From NCBI GenBank assembly GCA_003427395.1, contig BFEA01000024.1, positions 500,044 to 564,043 on the forward strand: a stretch of 64,000 bases of DNA, read 5' to 3'. This stretch comes from Chara braunii. Taxonomy: Eukaryota; Streptophyta; Charophyceae; Charales; Characeae. Both the position numbers and the translations under genes were made by a program. Shown here piece after piece: positions 20,041 through 32,101 of this stretch; within the stretch, counting starts at the first letter, position 1; each line of letters begins with the position of its first letter. The notes below the pieces were generated by a model. It had not been told where the DNA came from. It ran no database searches and saw only the letters and a program-made list of their open reading frames with translations.

Positions 20041-20341
20041 GCCTCTCCATGTGCCTTCTACTTTTGCTGAATTTTCTACCTCGAAAAATAATTCTACTTC
20101 TACTACCTCTACTTCTACTCCATCTACTTCTACTGTAAAGAACCAGTCTACTTCTGATCCAAGTACTTCGAATTTGGTTGTAATTGCTGTAAATTCTCAA
20201 TCCGATTTTCTCTCTTCTGATGAGGATGATCCTCCACGGGAAGTCCCAACAAACATTCGCCGTCTGTTAGATCAATTTCCTTAAGTTCTCGTTGAAGCTC
20301 GTGAAGTTCCCGAGCGTCCGGTCAAACACAAGATCGAGATA
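20041..20341 (+). pseudogene. gypsy1 protease-RT spacer
   Basis: Ser/Thr-rich low-complexity stretch encoded by repeated TCTACTTCTACT, then a conserved lead-in (PPREVPTNIRRLLDQFP). A TAA at 20282 follows, then VLVEAREVPERPVKHKIEI, which joins the RT. Confidence 0.65.
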
Positions 20342-21118
20342 ATGGAAGGGAGTGTTCCTCCAAAGGGTTGCGTCTACCGTATGGGACAAGGCGAGTTGGA
20401 GGAGTTGAGGAGACAACTTGACGATATGATTGATCGTGGATGGATTAGGCCTAGTCAGTCTGAGTTCGGTGCACGTGTCCTGTTTGTGTCGAAGAAAGGA
20501 GGCAAACTCCAGATGTGTATTGACTATCGTGGCCTAAACCGTATCACCCCAAAGAACGCTTATCCCTTGTCTCACATAGATGATCTGCTAGATGTTGCAG
20601 GTGAGTGCAAGGTCTTCTCCAATATCGACCTCAAGTCTGGCTACCACCAGATTGAAGTTGATCCTAGCGACCAGCACAAAACTGCATTCAAAACACGCGA
20701 TGGGCTATACGAATTCATCCTTATGCCCTTCGGTATTACGAATGCACCAACCACATTTCAACATCTCATGGACAAGGTTCTTCGCCATCAACTCAACAGG
20801 TTTGGGGTTGTTTACCTTGACGACATCCTGATTTTCAGCAAGTCCATGGAAGAGCACGTCAAACACCTTGAGGAGGTTTTGCAAGTCCTTAAGGAGGCAC
20901 AACTGGGACATCGTCATCTATCTTGGGCACCGGTTGTCTGCAAACGGCCTTGAGCCGGAGGCAACCAGGAGGTCATACGAAAGTGGCCTCAAGCGGCAAA
21001 CGTACGTGAGTTGCGTTCTTTCTTTTGTTTGGCTTCGTATTACCGGAAGTTTGTGCCCAAAGTTTCTGTCATTGCTCACCCTCTCTCGAGACTAACAAGC
21101 AAAAATGTTGCCTATGCG
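20342..21118 (+). pseudogene. gypsy1 reverse transcriptase
   Basis: Clear Ty3/gypsy [56 protein letters not shown] (first Asp), [20 protein letters not shown] and VVYLDDILIFSKSMEEH (YLDD catalytic pair). About 45 bp are deleted near 20907 relative to the second copy, shifting frame after LKEAQLG. Confidence 0.92.
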
Positions 21119-21676
21119 TAGTGTGAGAAGTGCGAGACTGCGTTCCAAGCCTTGAAAGAGGCTTTGGTAAGTCATCCTATGCTTCGCATTGCGGATCCCA
21201 ACCTCATGTTTGTGGTCACTACGGACGCGAGCCAGTATGGGATTGGTGCAATGCTGCAACAAGATGATGGTGAGGGTCTGTGTCCGCTCGAATATTACAG
21301 CAAACGCATACCCAACCACAAGGTAGCTACCTCCACATATATAAGTGAGCTCTATGCCTTGCGAGAAGCGCTCACACATTGGAAGCACTACCTCTTGGGT
21401 CGTCACTTCAAGGTCTACTCAGATCATCAGACCTTGCAGTGGATTAAAACGCAAAATGATCCCTCTCCGACCCTGACCCGCTGGCTGCATGACATTGATA
21501 ATTACAATTTTGAACTGAAGCATAAAAAAGGTTGTTATAATCGTGTTGCTGATTCTTTGTCGCGTCATCCTAAGTTTTTGACTTGCCTTGTGAGCTCGTT
21601 TGACCTCCAAAGGAAACTGAACGAGGGTCTGGTGGAACACACTGCCAAGGATCCGGACCTTAGTCCCATCCTTTAG
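21119..21676 (+). pseudogene. gypsy1 RNase H
   Basis: Starts after a TAG at 21119 where Trp is expected (YA*CEKCE). LMFVVTTDASQYGIGAMLQQ carries the first catalytic Asp; LEYYSKRI and SELYALREALTHWKHYLLG follow with the Glu, then YSDHQTLQWIK and RVADSLSRHP. Ends at a TAG (21674). Confidence 0.92.
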
Positions 21677-22831
21677 CAGCTCAAGGCTATCCCTAGCAGT
21701 CAGCCTGACTTTCATGAATGTGAGGGTCTTTTATTCTGCTGGTATGGGAAGTTTGATCGTTTGTGTGTACCCAACCATGCGCCTCTCCGGACTCATTTAT
21801 TGGATTTGGCACATGGTTGGAGTGGACACTTCGGCTTTGAGAAGACTTATGGAAGTCTTTTGTAGCAGTTTGATTGGTCGGAAATGAAGGGATCTGCTCA
21901 GAAATTTATTGTTGAATGTCAAGTCTGTCAAAGAACCAAGGTCCATAGGCATGAGCCTTATGGTCTGTTGAAACCCCTTCCCATTCCTGATGGACCCGGT
22001 GAGTCGGTCTCTATCGATTTCACGGACATGGGGAAGGTGAGCGAGGAAGGACATTCACAAGTCATGGTCATCGTGGATCGTTTTTCCAAATTTTTGAATT
22101 TGATTCCTCTACCTCCTCATGCACAAAAAGAGCTTGTGATCGAAGATTTTCACCAGCAGTACATTCTGCATTATGGACCCCCGAAAACTCTTGGGAGTGA
22201 TCAGGAGACCAGGTTCATTAGTGTTGATTGGAAGGACTTCACTTCGTAAATCTACGACATTAAACTCAACAAGACTTTTGGTCGACACCCCGAAGCCAAT
22301 GGATTGGCTAAGGAAGGCAACCAAACTGTCATCCAATTACTTTGCACGTTAATAGTTTCAAATCAGAACACGTGGGACAAGAAGCTACACAAAGTGAAGG
22401 GGTTGTACAACAACTTCATTCACTCTGCAACTGGCGTGACACCAAATCAGTTGCAATATGGTTGGCAGCTGCGCAATCCTCTCCCCTATCTGTTACCCGA
22501 ACGGTCCCCTCGTCTGACACCTGACATGCATCGCTAAAATGCCAAGTATGCACGCTTGCTCAAAGCTGCTATCGCAGCAATGAACAAGCATCACCATGCC
22601 ATGATCAAACATGCTAACAAGTCACGCAAAGAAGGGAACTTCGAAGTAGGAAGTTTTGTCTAGGTCAAAATGTCTGAGTTTTCTGACGAAGAGAACTTAT
22701 CACGAAAGCTTCTTGCACTCTACTACGGCCCTTGGCAGGTTCTAAAGGTGGTCGGGGATGATATTTGTCCTTCGTATGTGATTGACGTGCCTCCTCATCT
22801 GCGCACATATCCGGTCTTTCACGCGTCCTAA
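21677..22831 (+). pseudogene. gypsy1 integrase
   Basis: The zinc-binding part includes HAPLRTHLLDLAHGWSGHFG and CQVCQRTKVHRHEPYGLL. The core reads SVSIDFTDMGKVSEEGHSQV and MVIVDRFSKFLNLIPL, then LGSDQETRFISVDW with the second Asp, and HPEANGLAKEGNQTVI where the DDE Glu site reads GLAKEG. Stops lie at 21863, 22247, 22535, 22661 and 22829, each at a codon expected to be Trp or Gln. Confidence 0.88.
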
Positions 22832-22894
22832 TTGTTTTCACACATCGATGATGAGACTTTTCCCTTCCGAGATCCTATGATACCTCGTCCTATC

Positions 22895-23170
22895 GACGAC
22901 GGCCATGAGATAGACAAAATTGTTTCCCATGAAGGAAGAGGGAGGAACAGACAGTGCAAGGTTTACTTCCTCTTTCACCTTTTGAACTAGTTCTTCTGGA
23001 TCGACCAAAAAGAGCTGCCAAAGAATGCTCCCTGTGTTGTTAACGCTTATGAACGACAGATCGTTGATGGACAAACTGATAAGTTTTCTACAAAACTCAC
23101 TCCTCACGGTCTTACTAAATCTCTCTTTTTGATCTACGCCCACGACACATTTTGTGCCGACTCTGAATGA
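22895..23170 (+). pseudogene. gypsy1 chromodomain-like tail
   Basis: EIDKIVSHEGRGRNRQCKVY, then FLFHLLN-stop-FFWIDQKELP, with TAG at 22988 where Trp belongs. The pattern I..H.G.GRNRQ..V.....W..... resembles the chromodomain of chromoviruses, which guides integration to chromatin. Confidence 0.7.
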
Positions 23171-23198
23171 GTTAATCGCTCGAAGGGACCTCACTCTT

Positions 23199-23211
23199 AA
23201 GAGGGGGGTAG
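23199..23211 (+). promoter_or_regulatory. gypsy1 polypurine tract
   Basis: AAGAGGGGGGTAG lies immediately before the TGTAAT start of the LTR, the normal place for the plus-strand primer. Confidence 0.8.
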
Positions 23212-24751
23212 TGTAATGACCCGCCAAAACACAAACTGAGAGCACTGCTGGTTTCTGGGATTTGCCGCTGGAATGAATGCCTTGCTGAGATTCCCGCATT
23301 CTGTTGTGGTTTCCAAGTCTGTGTGTGTGTGCGTGCCTGCTGGTTTGCATGCCTGTCTGAGTGCTTGTCGACTGAGTGTGTGTGTGACCCGCAAGGGTAC
23401 TTGTTGGTTGAAGGGCCTCGCAGGGCCGGTACTTACCTGTGGCCGTGACTTTGAGGGTTGCAGCGGGGAAAACACTCAAGTAGCGGGGGCAGGCTCACGA
23501 CACTTAGAGCAGCGGGGAAAAACACTCACGTAGCAGGTAGGCCGGCACCACTCAAGTAGTGGTAGGAGTGTCGGGTACTGGAGGCCGAGCAGAAGAAGAC
23601 AAAAAGTTGGCAATTTTTAGAAGCTCAATAGTGGTAGGTTAGAGGTAAGTCGGTACCAGTCCAAGTAGCCTGTTTTTAGGGCCTTGTCCGGACGATAGTA
23701 GAGCCTGCAATGATGTTTCCCTCCGAAAGGGAGGAGGTACCGGTTGCTGGGAGACCGCTCGGCCTAGGAAGTCACCGCCCAAGAGGCCAGCAGGCCGCTA
23801 TATCTTCCTGAGGAGCAAGCAACTCCTCCTCATTTGCGGTATGTAAGGATTGGCGACATGTTGTTGAGCCAAGCGTTGGACTTGTGCAGCGCTGCCTGGA
23901 GGTGAAGAGCAGCTGGGCGCTCAGCCTGGCTATGGTGAGCAGCCCAGCTTGAGGAGGAGGAAGAAGGGGGAAAAGGAGGAGAGTGGCAAGGTACCTACCT
24001 GGCTATGGTAGACACCATCTTCATCACCTTGTTGGGCGCTGCATCCGGAAGGCCCCATTTGGGATAGTGCTGCACCAAGGAAGCTCAAGGCAGAGACAGG
24101 CATGGCGGCCTAGTCAGCAGCTGCATAGCTGCTTTGGGTTGTCCTTTGGACAGGAGTGCAGAGACATAGCTGTTTTATGTTGTCCTTTGCACAAGAGGGC
24201 AGAACCCTCAGTTGTTCGCCATAGCCTAGGCTTGTGAGAGGTGGAAGAAGGGGGGAAGCCATAGCTATGGTGGACCTATGATGATGTCAGCAGTAAGAGG
24301 GAACTTCGGATATTGATTCTGGTCCATCCACTCATTGTTATTGTTATTATTATTGGAAGAAGAATAAGATTGACGAAGGAAAGGAGGAGGAGGAAGGTGG
24401 AGAGAGAAGGGGGATTCGTCATTGGTCTTGCTGGTGTACATCTTCCTCTTCTTCTTCTTCTTCTTCTTCTGTTTTTTTTTTTTTCTTCTTCTTCTTATTC
24501 TTCTTCTTCTTTTTCTTTTTCTTCTTCTTCCTCTTCTTCTTCTTTTTCTTTTTCTTCTTCTTTCTCTCTTCTTTGGTCTCTATCTCTTTGCAAGTGCTTT
24601 CATTTCTTTCGGGATTGGGTGACATTGTCTTTCATTGTGAATTTGCACTTTGGGAATGACCAGCATTGTAACAGGCTAGGATTGGGCTCATACTAGCAAG
24701 CTATTCTCTCTATTTGTGGTTGGATATGTCTTGTTGGTTTTGTTTATTACA
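23212..24751 (+). repeat. gypsy1 3' LTR
   Basis: Starts TGTAAT after the polypurine tract and can be ended at ATTACA (24746-24751), giving a perfect 6 bp terminal inverted repeat and a length of 1540 bp. It contains a (TTC)n/T-rich region at about 24447-24570. The 3' end is inferred from the inverted repeat only. Confidence 0.7.
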
Positions 24752-24902
24752 CACGGCCTAATTCTTTATCATGCTTTAGAGCATGGGTTGTACAGGTGGC
24801 GGATTGGTGTATTCTTGAATCTTCTGTCTTAGGTAAGTTGTTTCTTATCTTCTTCCTCCTCTTTGGCAGTGACGAGGGCATGGAGGGTAGAGTAATCCTA
24901 GT
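24752..24902. other. short unassigned spacer
   Basis: Sequence between the LTR end and the gypsy3 fragment. It contains an intron-like GTAAG ... TTTGGCAG arrangement that is probably chance. No primer-binding site matching tRNA-iMet. Confidence 0.4.
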
Positions 24903-26362
24903 GAGTCTGAATTTGGTGCATCTGTTTTGTTGTTCCCAAGAAAGGAGGCAAACTCCGGATGTGTATTGACTACCACGGACTTAAGTGAATCATAAGAAAG
25001 AATGTTTATCCTTTACCACACATTGATGACTTGATTGATGCTGCAGTTGGGTGCAAGATCTTGGGTCTTGCTACCACCAGATTGAAGTCTATCCTGCAGA
25101 CCAGCACACACAAAACCGCATTCAAGACACACAACGGGCTGTACGAATTTATCGTTATGCCATTCGGTCTTACGAATGCGCTGACCACCTTCCAATGCCA
25201 CATGAACAAGATACTTTATAAACAGATTGGATGGTTTGTTGTTGTGTATCTGGATGATATCTTGATCTTCAGCAAGTCAATGGAAGAACACATAGAACAG
25301 ATTGAGGAAGTGTTCACCATCCACAAGAAAACGCAGCTCCATCTTAACTTAGGGAAATATGAGTTTGGGAGGGACAACGTCATCTATGTTGGGCATCACT
25401 TGTCTGTTGCAGGCCTTGAGCCCGAGGCAACTAAGGTTGAGGTCATTCGCAAGTGGCCCCAACCCTTGAATGTTTGTGAGCTGCGTTCTTTTTTTGGCCT
25501 TATGTCGTATTACCCGAAGTTTGTCCCTCGATTCTTTTGCATCACACACTCATGGTCGGGACTTACTAGCAAGAATGTATAGTACACGTGAGAGGACGCA
25601 TGTGAGACTGCCTGCCAAGCCTTGAAGGAGGCCTTGGTGAGCCATCCAATGCTCCGCATTGCAGATTCCAAACTTACATTCATAGTCACTACAGATTCGA
25701 GCCAATATGGGATTGGCGCAGTGCTGCAACAAGATGACGGGGATGACTCGTGCCCACTCAAGTACTACAACAAATGCATACCCTGCGAAAAGGTAGCCAC
25801 TTCCACTTATGTGTGNNAGATGTATGCTTTNCGTAACGCACTCAATGATTGGAAGCANTATCTTTTGGGACGCCACTTNAAAGTGTACTCAAATCACGAG
25901 ACTTTGATGTNGATNAAGNAACAAACCCTTATCNACTACCTTGACCTNCTGNTTNCATGAGATTGATATTTTTTATTTTGAATTGAAGCACAAAAAGGGT
26001 TGTTACAATCGAGGTGTTAATGCAGTGTCTCACCAACTGAAGTACATGACTTGCCTTGTGAGCTCTTACGACCTTCGGAAGAAACTGAAAGAGGAACTAG
26101 TTGAATAAACTGCCAAGGATCTGGAGCTTAGCGTCATCCTTGAGAAGCTCAAGGATGACTATTCGGTTGACCCCAACAGTCAGCTTGATTTCCACGAATG
26201 TGAGGATTTGCTGTATCAACGTTACGAGAAGCGTGGTCGTTTGTATGTAACCGACCATAAGCCTCTCCGTACTCAGTTCTTGGATCTGGCTCACGACCTG
26301 AGTGGACTCTTGGCTTAGAGAAAACATTGTTGGAACCTTTGGTTCTCGAATCGAGTCCCGAC
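24903..26362 (+). pseudogene. gypsy3: RT-RNase H-integrase fragment related to gypsy1
   Basis: Starts abruptly in the RT (SEFGAS...) and continues with HKTAFKTHNGLYEFIVMPFG, VVYLDDILIFSKSMEEH, LTFIVTTDSSQYGIGAVLQQ and part of the integrase zinc region. It is similar to, but clearly diverged from, gypsy1. About 15 single Ns lie at 25816-25954. It is cut at 26362 by the gypsy2 LTR. Confidence 0.88.
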
Positions 26363-27656
26363 TGTTGCATACTTGTGAAACACAGTCATAAGCATGGCGC
26401 AGATTCCCAAAACCGACCAGATAATAAAGAGTTAATACAAATGCAAGCGGAAGACTTGAGATACCTAGGACTGACTCGGACCTGACTCGGACTGCAATCG
26501 AACACTCTCAAACATTTATCAGCGGTGTGAAAGCCCTGGCCTTAGGCATAGACGAAAGGCCAGGGTCTGAGATCATCCACAGACGGATGGGAGGAGGAGA
26601 GAGATGAAGGCAGGAGGAGAGGGACGATGACGTCAACTCAATGTCTCCAAAGATAGTATCTTGAAATGTCGAAAGTGACGAAAATCTGAGATGTCGTGAC
26701 TACAATGTCTCAAAATGTCTCAGATATCGATCTCACAATGTCAAGTACATCCTCAGGAGGAAGATGAAATCAGATCCCCAAGTAGTCCTCAAATCGTAGT
26801 CCCAATGTCGTTGTTCCCAATGTTAGGAGAACCCAGAATTAGACTCATAATTTGTAACCATCCTTCATACTGTAGTAGTTCCGTAGGAGAACCCAGAATT
26901 AGACNNNNNNNNNNNNNNNNNNNNNNNNNNNNNNNNNNNNNNNNNNNNNNNNNNNNNNNNNNNNNNNNNNNNNNNNNNNNNNNNNNNNNNNNNNNNNNNN
27001 NNNNNNNNNNNNNNNNNNNNNNNNNNNNNNNNNNNNNNNNNNNNNNNNNNNNNNNNNNNNNNNNNNNNNNNNNNNNNNNNNNNNNNNNNNNNNNNNNNGG
27101 AGGAGATGAGGGAGAGAAGGCGAAGCCTTCCTCCCTGGTACCTGGCACAGTAGCTATGGCGCTGCAAGGGGGGGCTGGGTCGGTAACTGGTGCTGCGCCC
27201 AATGTTGCGCTAATCCACTCGCCGCTGAACTCTTGCTCTCTCGCTGCTCCTCGCTGCGTTAATTGAGCTAACGCTGAACCGATGCGCTAATCCTGAGGAC
27301 TAACCTCTAGTCCATACTAACCTCCCGCTGAGGTTGGTACCCAGACTTTTGTAGTGCTGGGCCGGCCTCTTACCTGCTGGTACCTACCGGCCTGGACCGT
27401 TGATCTGAATCGACGGTCCAGATTCAAACTGGACTTGGCGCCTAAATGTGGCAGCCTCTGCAGCGCAGCCGGTAGGTCCTATGCTGGACCGGTACCGGCC
27501 TTGTGGCCGTTTGGCCTCGGCCTCTACCCTAGGCTTGCATGAACCGTCATGGTCCAGGCCCATTTGGGCCTCATCTGAGTCGTCGTCCCTTAGGCCTACC
27601 CTGCCTGTCTGGAACCAGGCCCTAACTGGGGCCCGTGTGGCTCAGAATGCCACACA
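26363..27656 (-). repeat. gypsy2 LTR, left copy
   Basis: Plus-strand ends TGTTGCATAC and GCCACACA match the second copy at 34448-35645. On the minus strand it starts TGTGTGGC and ends GCAACA. It contains repeated AATGTC phrases and a 194 bp N gap (26905-27098) exactly where the other copy has a long (GA)n array. It is the 3' LTR of the minus-strand element. Confidence 0.85.
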
Positions 27657-28222
27657 CTCCCCCCTTGAAGACCGAGCTTACTGCGAGGGCGAAGCCGTCT
27701 ATCCGATGTCTGTACGGAGCGGGCAGGTTGGGCACCTTCCTTAGCAAGTCGTTGTTTTTCGTAATGCGAGTAGATGAGGGGTGTTGTCGCCTTCAGGTCA
27801 GCTCTTGAAATCCAGCGTGTGTCGTCCGGATCGCATTGCTTAAATGTAACTTTGTACTGCATAGGCTTGTTGCCAAGTTTGCGATGCGGGAGAACGCGGT
27901 CGACCTCCTGATGACCATCCATTGAAGGAGGGTCCTGTGACCGTCTACCCGGGAAATCCGTTGCGGAGGTTGGAGTGTAGACTGCCAGCTTTGAAGCGTG
28001 AAAGATCGGGTGGACCGTCAAATGTGGGGGGATCTCAATGATGAAAGATGGACCCGCGGGGTCGTCGCCAGTTGCTGAAGTGACCATCCATGGTCCAAAC
28101 CACTTAGGGAGGAGCTTGCACCAGACGTGCTGCTCGAGCGTGAATTCCTCGAAGGTGACCCAAACTAGGTCGCCAACGTGTATTGGACATGGGATGTGAC
28201 GCCGGTTCGCTTGCTGCTGCAT
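27657..28222 (-). pseudogene. gypsy2 integrase C-terminus and chromodomain-like tail
   Basis: HIPCPIHVGDLVWVTFEEFT and LPKWFGPWMVTSATGDDPAG are the integrase C-terminal fold. VDRVLPHRKLGNKPMQYKVT and DDTRWISRADL follow, a chromodomain-like segment. The purine tract AAGGGGGGAG on the minus strand abuts the LTR. Confidence 0.85.
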
Positions 28223-29094
28223 ACGGACCTAAGCCTTTTGCATGTTTGCACGGGCTTTGGCCAGCAGTTCCCTGTACTTCCGTGTAGAAGCGGGGGAGCA
28301 AGCGGCGTCGATATCGGCAGCCCGCGGAAGCAAAATGTCTGCGAAGATACGTCCTTTCCGTCCACCATGATGCAACTCGAATGGAGTCACGCCAATCGTC
28401 GGGTGCACCGACGTGTTATAGGCGAACTCGATGTCAGGAAGGCGGTCAAGCCAGTACTTCTGATCCGGGCGGATGAGTGTGCGGAGCATCATCTGCGCAG
28501 TCTGGTGCGCACGTTCTGTTTGCCCATCCGTTTGAGGATGCCGTGCGTAACTCGGTTTCATGCTGGTGTCGGATTCCACCATGAGTGTCGTCCAAAAGGC
28601 TGACATGAAACGAGTGTCGTGGTCGCTGGCGATGTCTTCCGGAACGCAGTGGCTGCAAAACCAGTTGGTATGCAAGAGTCGTGTGATCTCGGGAGCCGTC
28701 GCGATACGTGCATGGAAGAAATCGAGCGTACTTGCTCAAACGGTCAATGACCATGAGAATATCGTCGTGGCCAAGGCGATCGCGAGGGAAAGGCCGGTCA
28801 CATCCATAGCAATGGAGAGACCCGGTTCCCGAGGAATCGGCAATGGTTTTAGTTTGTCGTACGGGAGCTGATGGTGCCCTTTGTTCCGGTGGCAAACTGC
28901 ACATGACTGATATACCGGTTGACATCGCAGGTGATGTCCGGCCAGTGAAAACGCTGGCGGAGTCGTGCTAGTGTGCGTGCGACGCCAAGGTGTCCCGCCA
29001 GCCGTGAATCGTGGTATTCGCCAAGGAGGCGAGTGCACAAGATGCGGTCTTGGGGAACACACAACAAGTCCTTGCCTCGTGTATGGAGAAGCAA
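28223..29094 (-). pseudogene. gypsy2 integrase zinc region and catalytic core
   Basis: GEYHDSRLAGHLGVARTLAR (His pair) and the Cys region lie at 29094-28849. The core includes ILMVIDRLSKYARFLPC (28925-28446) and [17 protein letters not shown] with [18 protein letters not shown] (28675-28229), giving the second Asp and the Glu. It is split over three frames. Confidence 0.9.
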
Positions 29095-29199
29095 GTAGCC
29101 GTCGACAATGCGATAGTTGCTTGCCGGCGGGTGATCCGATGATAAGTCCGCATAGAGTGTGGAGAATCCCGGATCTGAATTGTATCCGTTTACAAAGTG

Positions 29200-29943
29200 T
29201 TATTGCAGGTTCTCATCGAGGCCGAATGTGGAGTGCACCAAGGCGCAAAGAACAGGTCTTCGCGAGAGAGCATCCGCTGCCTTGTTCGAGGAGCCGGGAA
29301 TGTGCTTGGAGGTGAAGTCGAACAGGTCAATGAAGTACATCCATCGACTAATCGTGCTGCTCACCGTGTCTTGCGTCTTGTAATACGTCAACGGATTGTT
29401 GTCCGTTGCCCACGTGAATCACCGACGCCTGAGGAGAAAGTGTCGCCAACGCTTACGTACGGTGACAAAAGCTAGCAGTTCCTTCTTCCTCGTATCATCA
29501 AGAGTGTTGATGGGTGGCACCTTTTGGCTGAAGTACTCAGCCGGATGCCAGTCTGTGTCATGCTGTTCCAAAACCACGCCAATGCCATAACCGGAAGCAT
29601 CCGTAGTCACTTTGGTGGGCAAGGTCGGGTCATTGATGCTTAAGACGGGAGCTTGGAGCAAGGCCGTCTTCAGTGTGTGAAACGCATGCCGGGCTTCGTC
29701 GCTGAACTCGAAGGGCACCAAAGGGGACTGAAGTCGCGACAATGTTGCAGCGATGCGTTGAAATCCTGACGAAGCGCATGTAGTATGATGCCAAGCTGAG
29801 AAAGGAGCGGACGTCGGTAGTACACTTGAGGTCCGACCAATCTTGAATGGCTTTCGCACTTGTCGCGGTTTGCCTTGTACTTGGCGATACGGAGCCGCTC
29901 CAAGACGGCGCGAAGGTGCTCGAGGTGCTCGTCCAGCATCCAA
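29200..29943 (-). pseudogene. gypsy2 RNase H
   Basis: TLPTKVTTDASGYGIGVVLE, WHPAEYFSQKV and TRKKELLAFVTVRKRWRHFL, then a stop. DLFDFTSKHIPGSSNKAADA and LSRRP follow (29391-29200). Standard Ty3/gypsy RNase H with the active-site Asp and Glu visible. Confidence 0.9.
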
Positions 29944-30809
29944 CTATAAACCAGGATATCATCGAGGTAAATGAGTACGGTGCGGTCGAGAAAGTCGCGG
30001 AATTCCATCGTCATGGCCGCTTGGAAAGTAGTCGGGGCATTGGTGAGACCGAAAGGCATGACGATCCACTCAAAGTGCCCATATCGCGTCGTGAACGCGG
30101 TTTTGTACCGGCCTCTTGGCTGGATCTTGATCTGGTGGTATCCGGACTTGAGGTCAAGCTTCGAGAAGTACTTGGCGCCGCCTAGTCGCTCGAGAAGATC
30201 ATCGATCCGAGGGAGAGGGTCGGCGTTCTTGATCGTTTGTGCGTTAAGTTTCCGATAGTCGATGCACAAACGAAGATCCTTGTTCTTCTTCCGGACGAAG
30301 AGAACGGGAGCACTGTATGGCGAACAGCTAGGGCGAATCCAGCCCTTGGCTAAGAGGTCGTCTAGTTGTGCCCGAAGCACTTGAAGTTCCTCTTCGCTCA
30401 TGCGGTAGATACATCCGCGTGGAGGTACGACGTCGTCCTCGAGACCGTGGCATATGGGCCGATCCGGTATGACTCCGACGGGAGCTTGGAAGACATCCTC
30501 ATAGTTGTCCAACAGCTCAATGATGTGTGGGTCCGACGTATCCGTCTTAGGCTGATCACCGGGTGGGAGGGCGTGAAGAAAACATATGCCCATCTCCTCG
30601 ATGTCGTTCCACCGGATGGATTGGCGAATGCTCACCGCGGATACCACGTGACAACCAATTGAAGGATGAGGAAGCAGCACCATACACATGACTAGTTCGC
30701 CACGCCGATCACGAACGTGAACGGTGCGTCGATAGAAGTTCACCGGATGGTCTTCGCTTTGCAGCCACGATATGCCACGGTGCGTCGAACTTGGTGTCCA
30801 ATATGTCAA
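29670..30809 (-). pseudogene. gypsy2 reverse transcriptase
   Basis: 379-codon open stretch, the best preserved part of the element. [76 protein letters not shown] and VLIYLDDILVYS (YLDD) are visible. A frameshift near 29840 separates it from RNase H. Confidence 0.93.
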
Positions 30810-30864
30810 ACGACACGGCCTCGCTTGCTAGCAGGGCAAAGTACACCGGCACCGAGTCAACGCA

Positions 30865-31497
30865 TCAGTCGATTGACTTTTGCGTGTGACCATCGGCCAA
30901 CGTGACATGAGTGGGCCGACTTTTCCTTCGAATGCGCGGGCCAAGGCCGGCGCGTGCCATGAAGTCTTGGTTGATGTAGTTGCGAGTCGCTTCACAATCG
31001 ATCAAGGCACTGCAGGTCGCCTTTTCGATCTGAATGCGGATGTAGAGGAGCATCGCGTCGATCTGGACGTACTGTTGCGTTGCGTACTCGCGGTCGATCT
31101 TCGCAAGATAGTTACGAAGGTCAACAACCGCTACTCCGCCGTCCGTCGACGGAGGTGGTACTGCAGCGTGCAAGTATTCGCGCAGATGCGCCATTAAGGC
31201 ATTGCAATGCGGTGTTGGCAAAGAACCGGTGGAGGGAAGAGGCAACCATTGGAAGTCCTCAACCGTCAACGGGTCGAGTTCCTCAAGACTCGCCCAAGTT
31301 GACGGATCCTCCGATAGAAGGGCTGGTGAAGCAACTGGTTCGTTGTCCGGTGGCGGAACTACCGCGCATGCGCTTGAATCTTGCACGTGGAGAGGCTGGT
31401 TCAACGGTGGGACCAGCTCGACAGCATAGTTCTCATACTCAATGCGAGAACTTGCAACTACCGCGTCATCCTCGGATGTGAGAGAGACTGCTAGCAA
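30865..31497 (-). pseudogene. gypsy2 protease region
   Basis: CSALIDCEATRNYINQDFMA corresponds to the protease active site ALIDSGATRNYIS. The D-S-G triad reads D-C-E, so the catalytic loop is changed and the enzyme probably dead. The N-terminal portion is a Pro/acidic spacer. Confidence 0.85.
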
Positions 31498-31550
31498 GGT
31501 TGCCGACTCCGGCGGATTGGTAAGTGATGTCGCTGCACTTCCCGCAGTGC

Positions 31551-32101
31551 TCAGTTTCCCGAGCTTGAACGTTTGACATTCTCCTTGTCCTTGTCAAGGC
31601 ATTCGCTGGTGATGTGTTTGGTGCTGTTGCACCACAAACAGCATGACCATTTCTGTCGCAACTTGAACATGTCTTTGGTAATGCCAAACTTCGTCCATGG
31701 TGTCTGTCGTGCTTCATCCGCCGACGCTGTTTTCGCCTTTTGTTTTCCCCCTCGGGGTCTTGAGCGTTGCGGTGGTATCGCTGCCGCCACATCTCCGTCA
31801 CTTGATGTAGATGCAGCTGCGGGGTCCTCACTTGGTCCTTGCTGGACCGCTGCTACTTGCGGCGTACGTTGACCTTTTCCTTTCTCCACTTAACCAGGTT
31901 GTTGGCGGGTCTCATTGGCCGCACACCGGTTACCTTGTACGAGTTCTCTTGCCTTTGAGATCAGATCATCAAAGGTCTCATACTGGAATTCAGTGCCCAG
32001 CGCAGCTGTCAAGGCGTCGCATGACCGAGCAAAAAATTCGGCCCGGATTGCGTCGAATGGTATGTTCAACTCCGGGGTGGCGACGAGTCTTTGCCACTCC
32101 G
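31551..32101 (-). pseudogene. gypsy2 gag C-terminal part with zinc knuckle
   Basis: CCLWCNSTKHITSECLDK contains C-x2-C-x4-H-x4-C, a complete zinc knuckle for RNA binding. It is preceded by a Pro/Ser/Lys-rich region. The capsid end (32100-31890) is in other frames. Confidence 0.85.

Larger units (their letters stand above)
17851..24751 (+). mobile_element. gypsy1: Ty3/gypsy chromovirus-like element, first copy
   Basis: gag, protease, RT, RNase H, integrase and a chromodomain-like tail in the Ty3/gypsy order on the plus strand, ending in a purine tract and a 3' LTR (23212-24751). No 5' LTR was found. The frame is interrupted by about ten stops, nearly all explicable as C-to-T or G-to-A transitions, plus small deletions. 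Confidence 0.88.

Noticed and set aside
20205-20240. CTGATGAGGATGATCC in gypsy1 as a hammerhead core
   Set aside because: Coding sequence of the protease-RT spacer; no GAAA block in the right place and no stem III.
24313-24696. Open frame of Leu/Phe/Ser runs in the gypsy1 LTR
   Set aside because: Translation of (TTC)n simple sequence inside an LTR; also present identically in the second LTR copy.
24836-24884. Intron-like GTAAG...GCAG between the gypsy1 LTR and the gypsy3 fragment
   Set aside because: No exons can be assigned on either side; the motifs are short and expected by chance.
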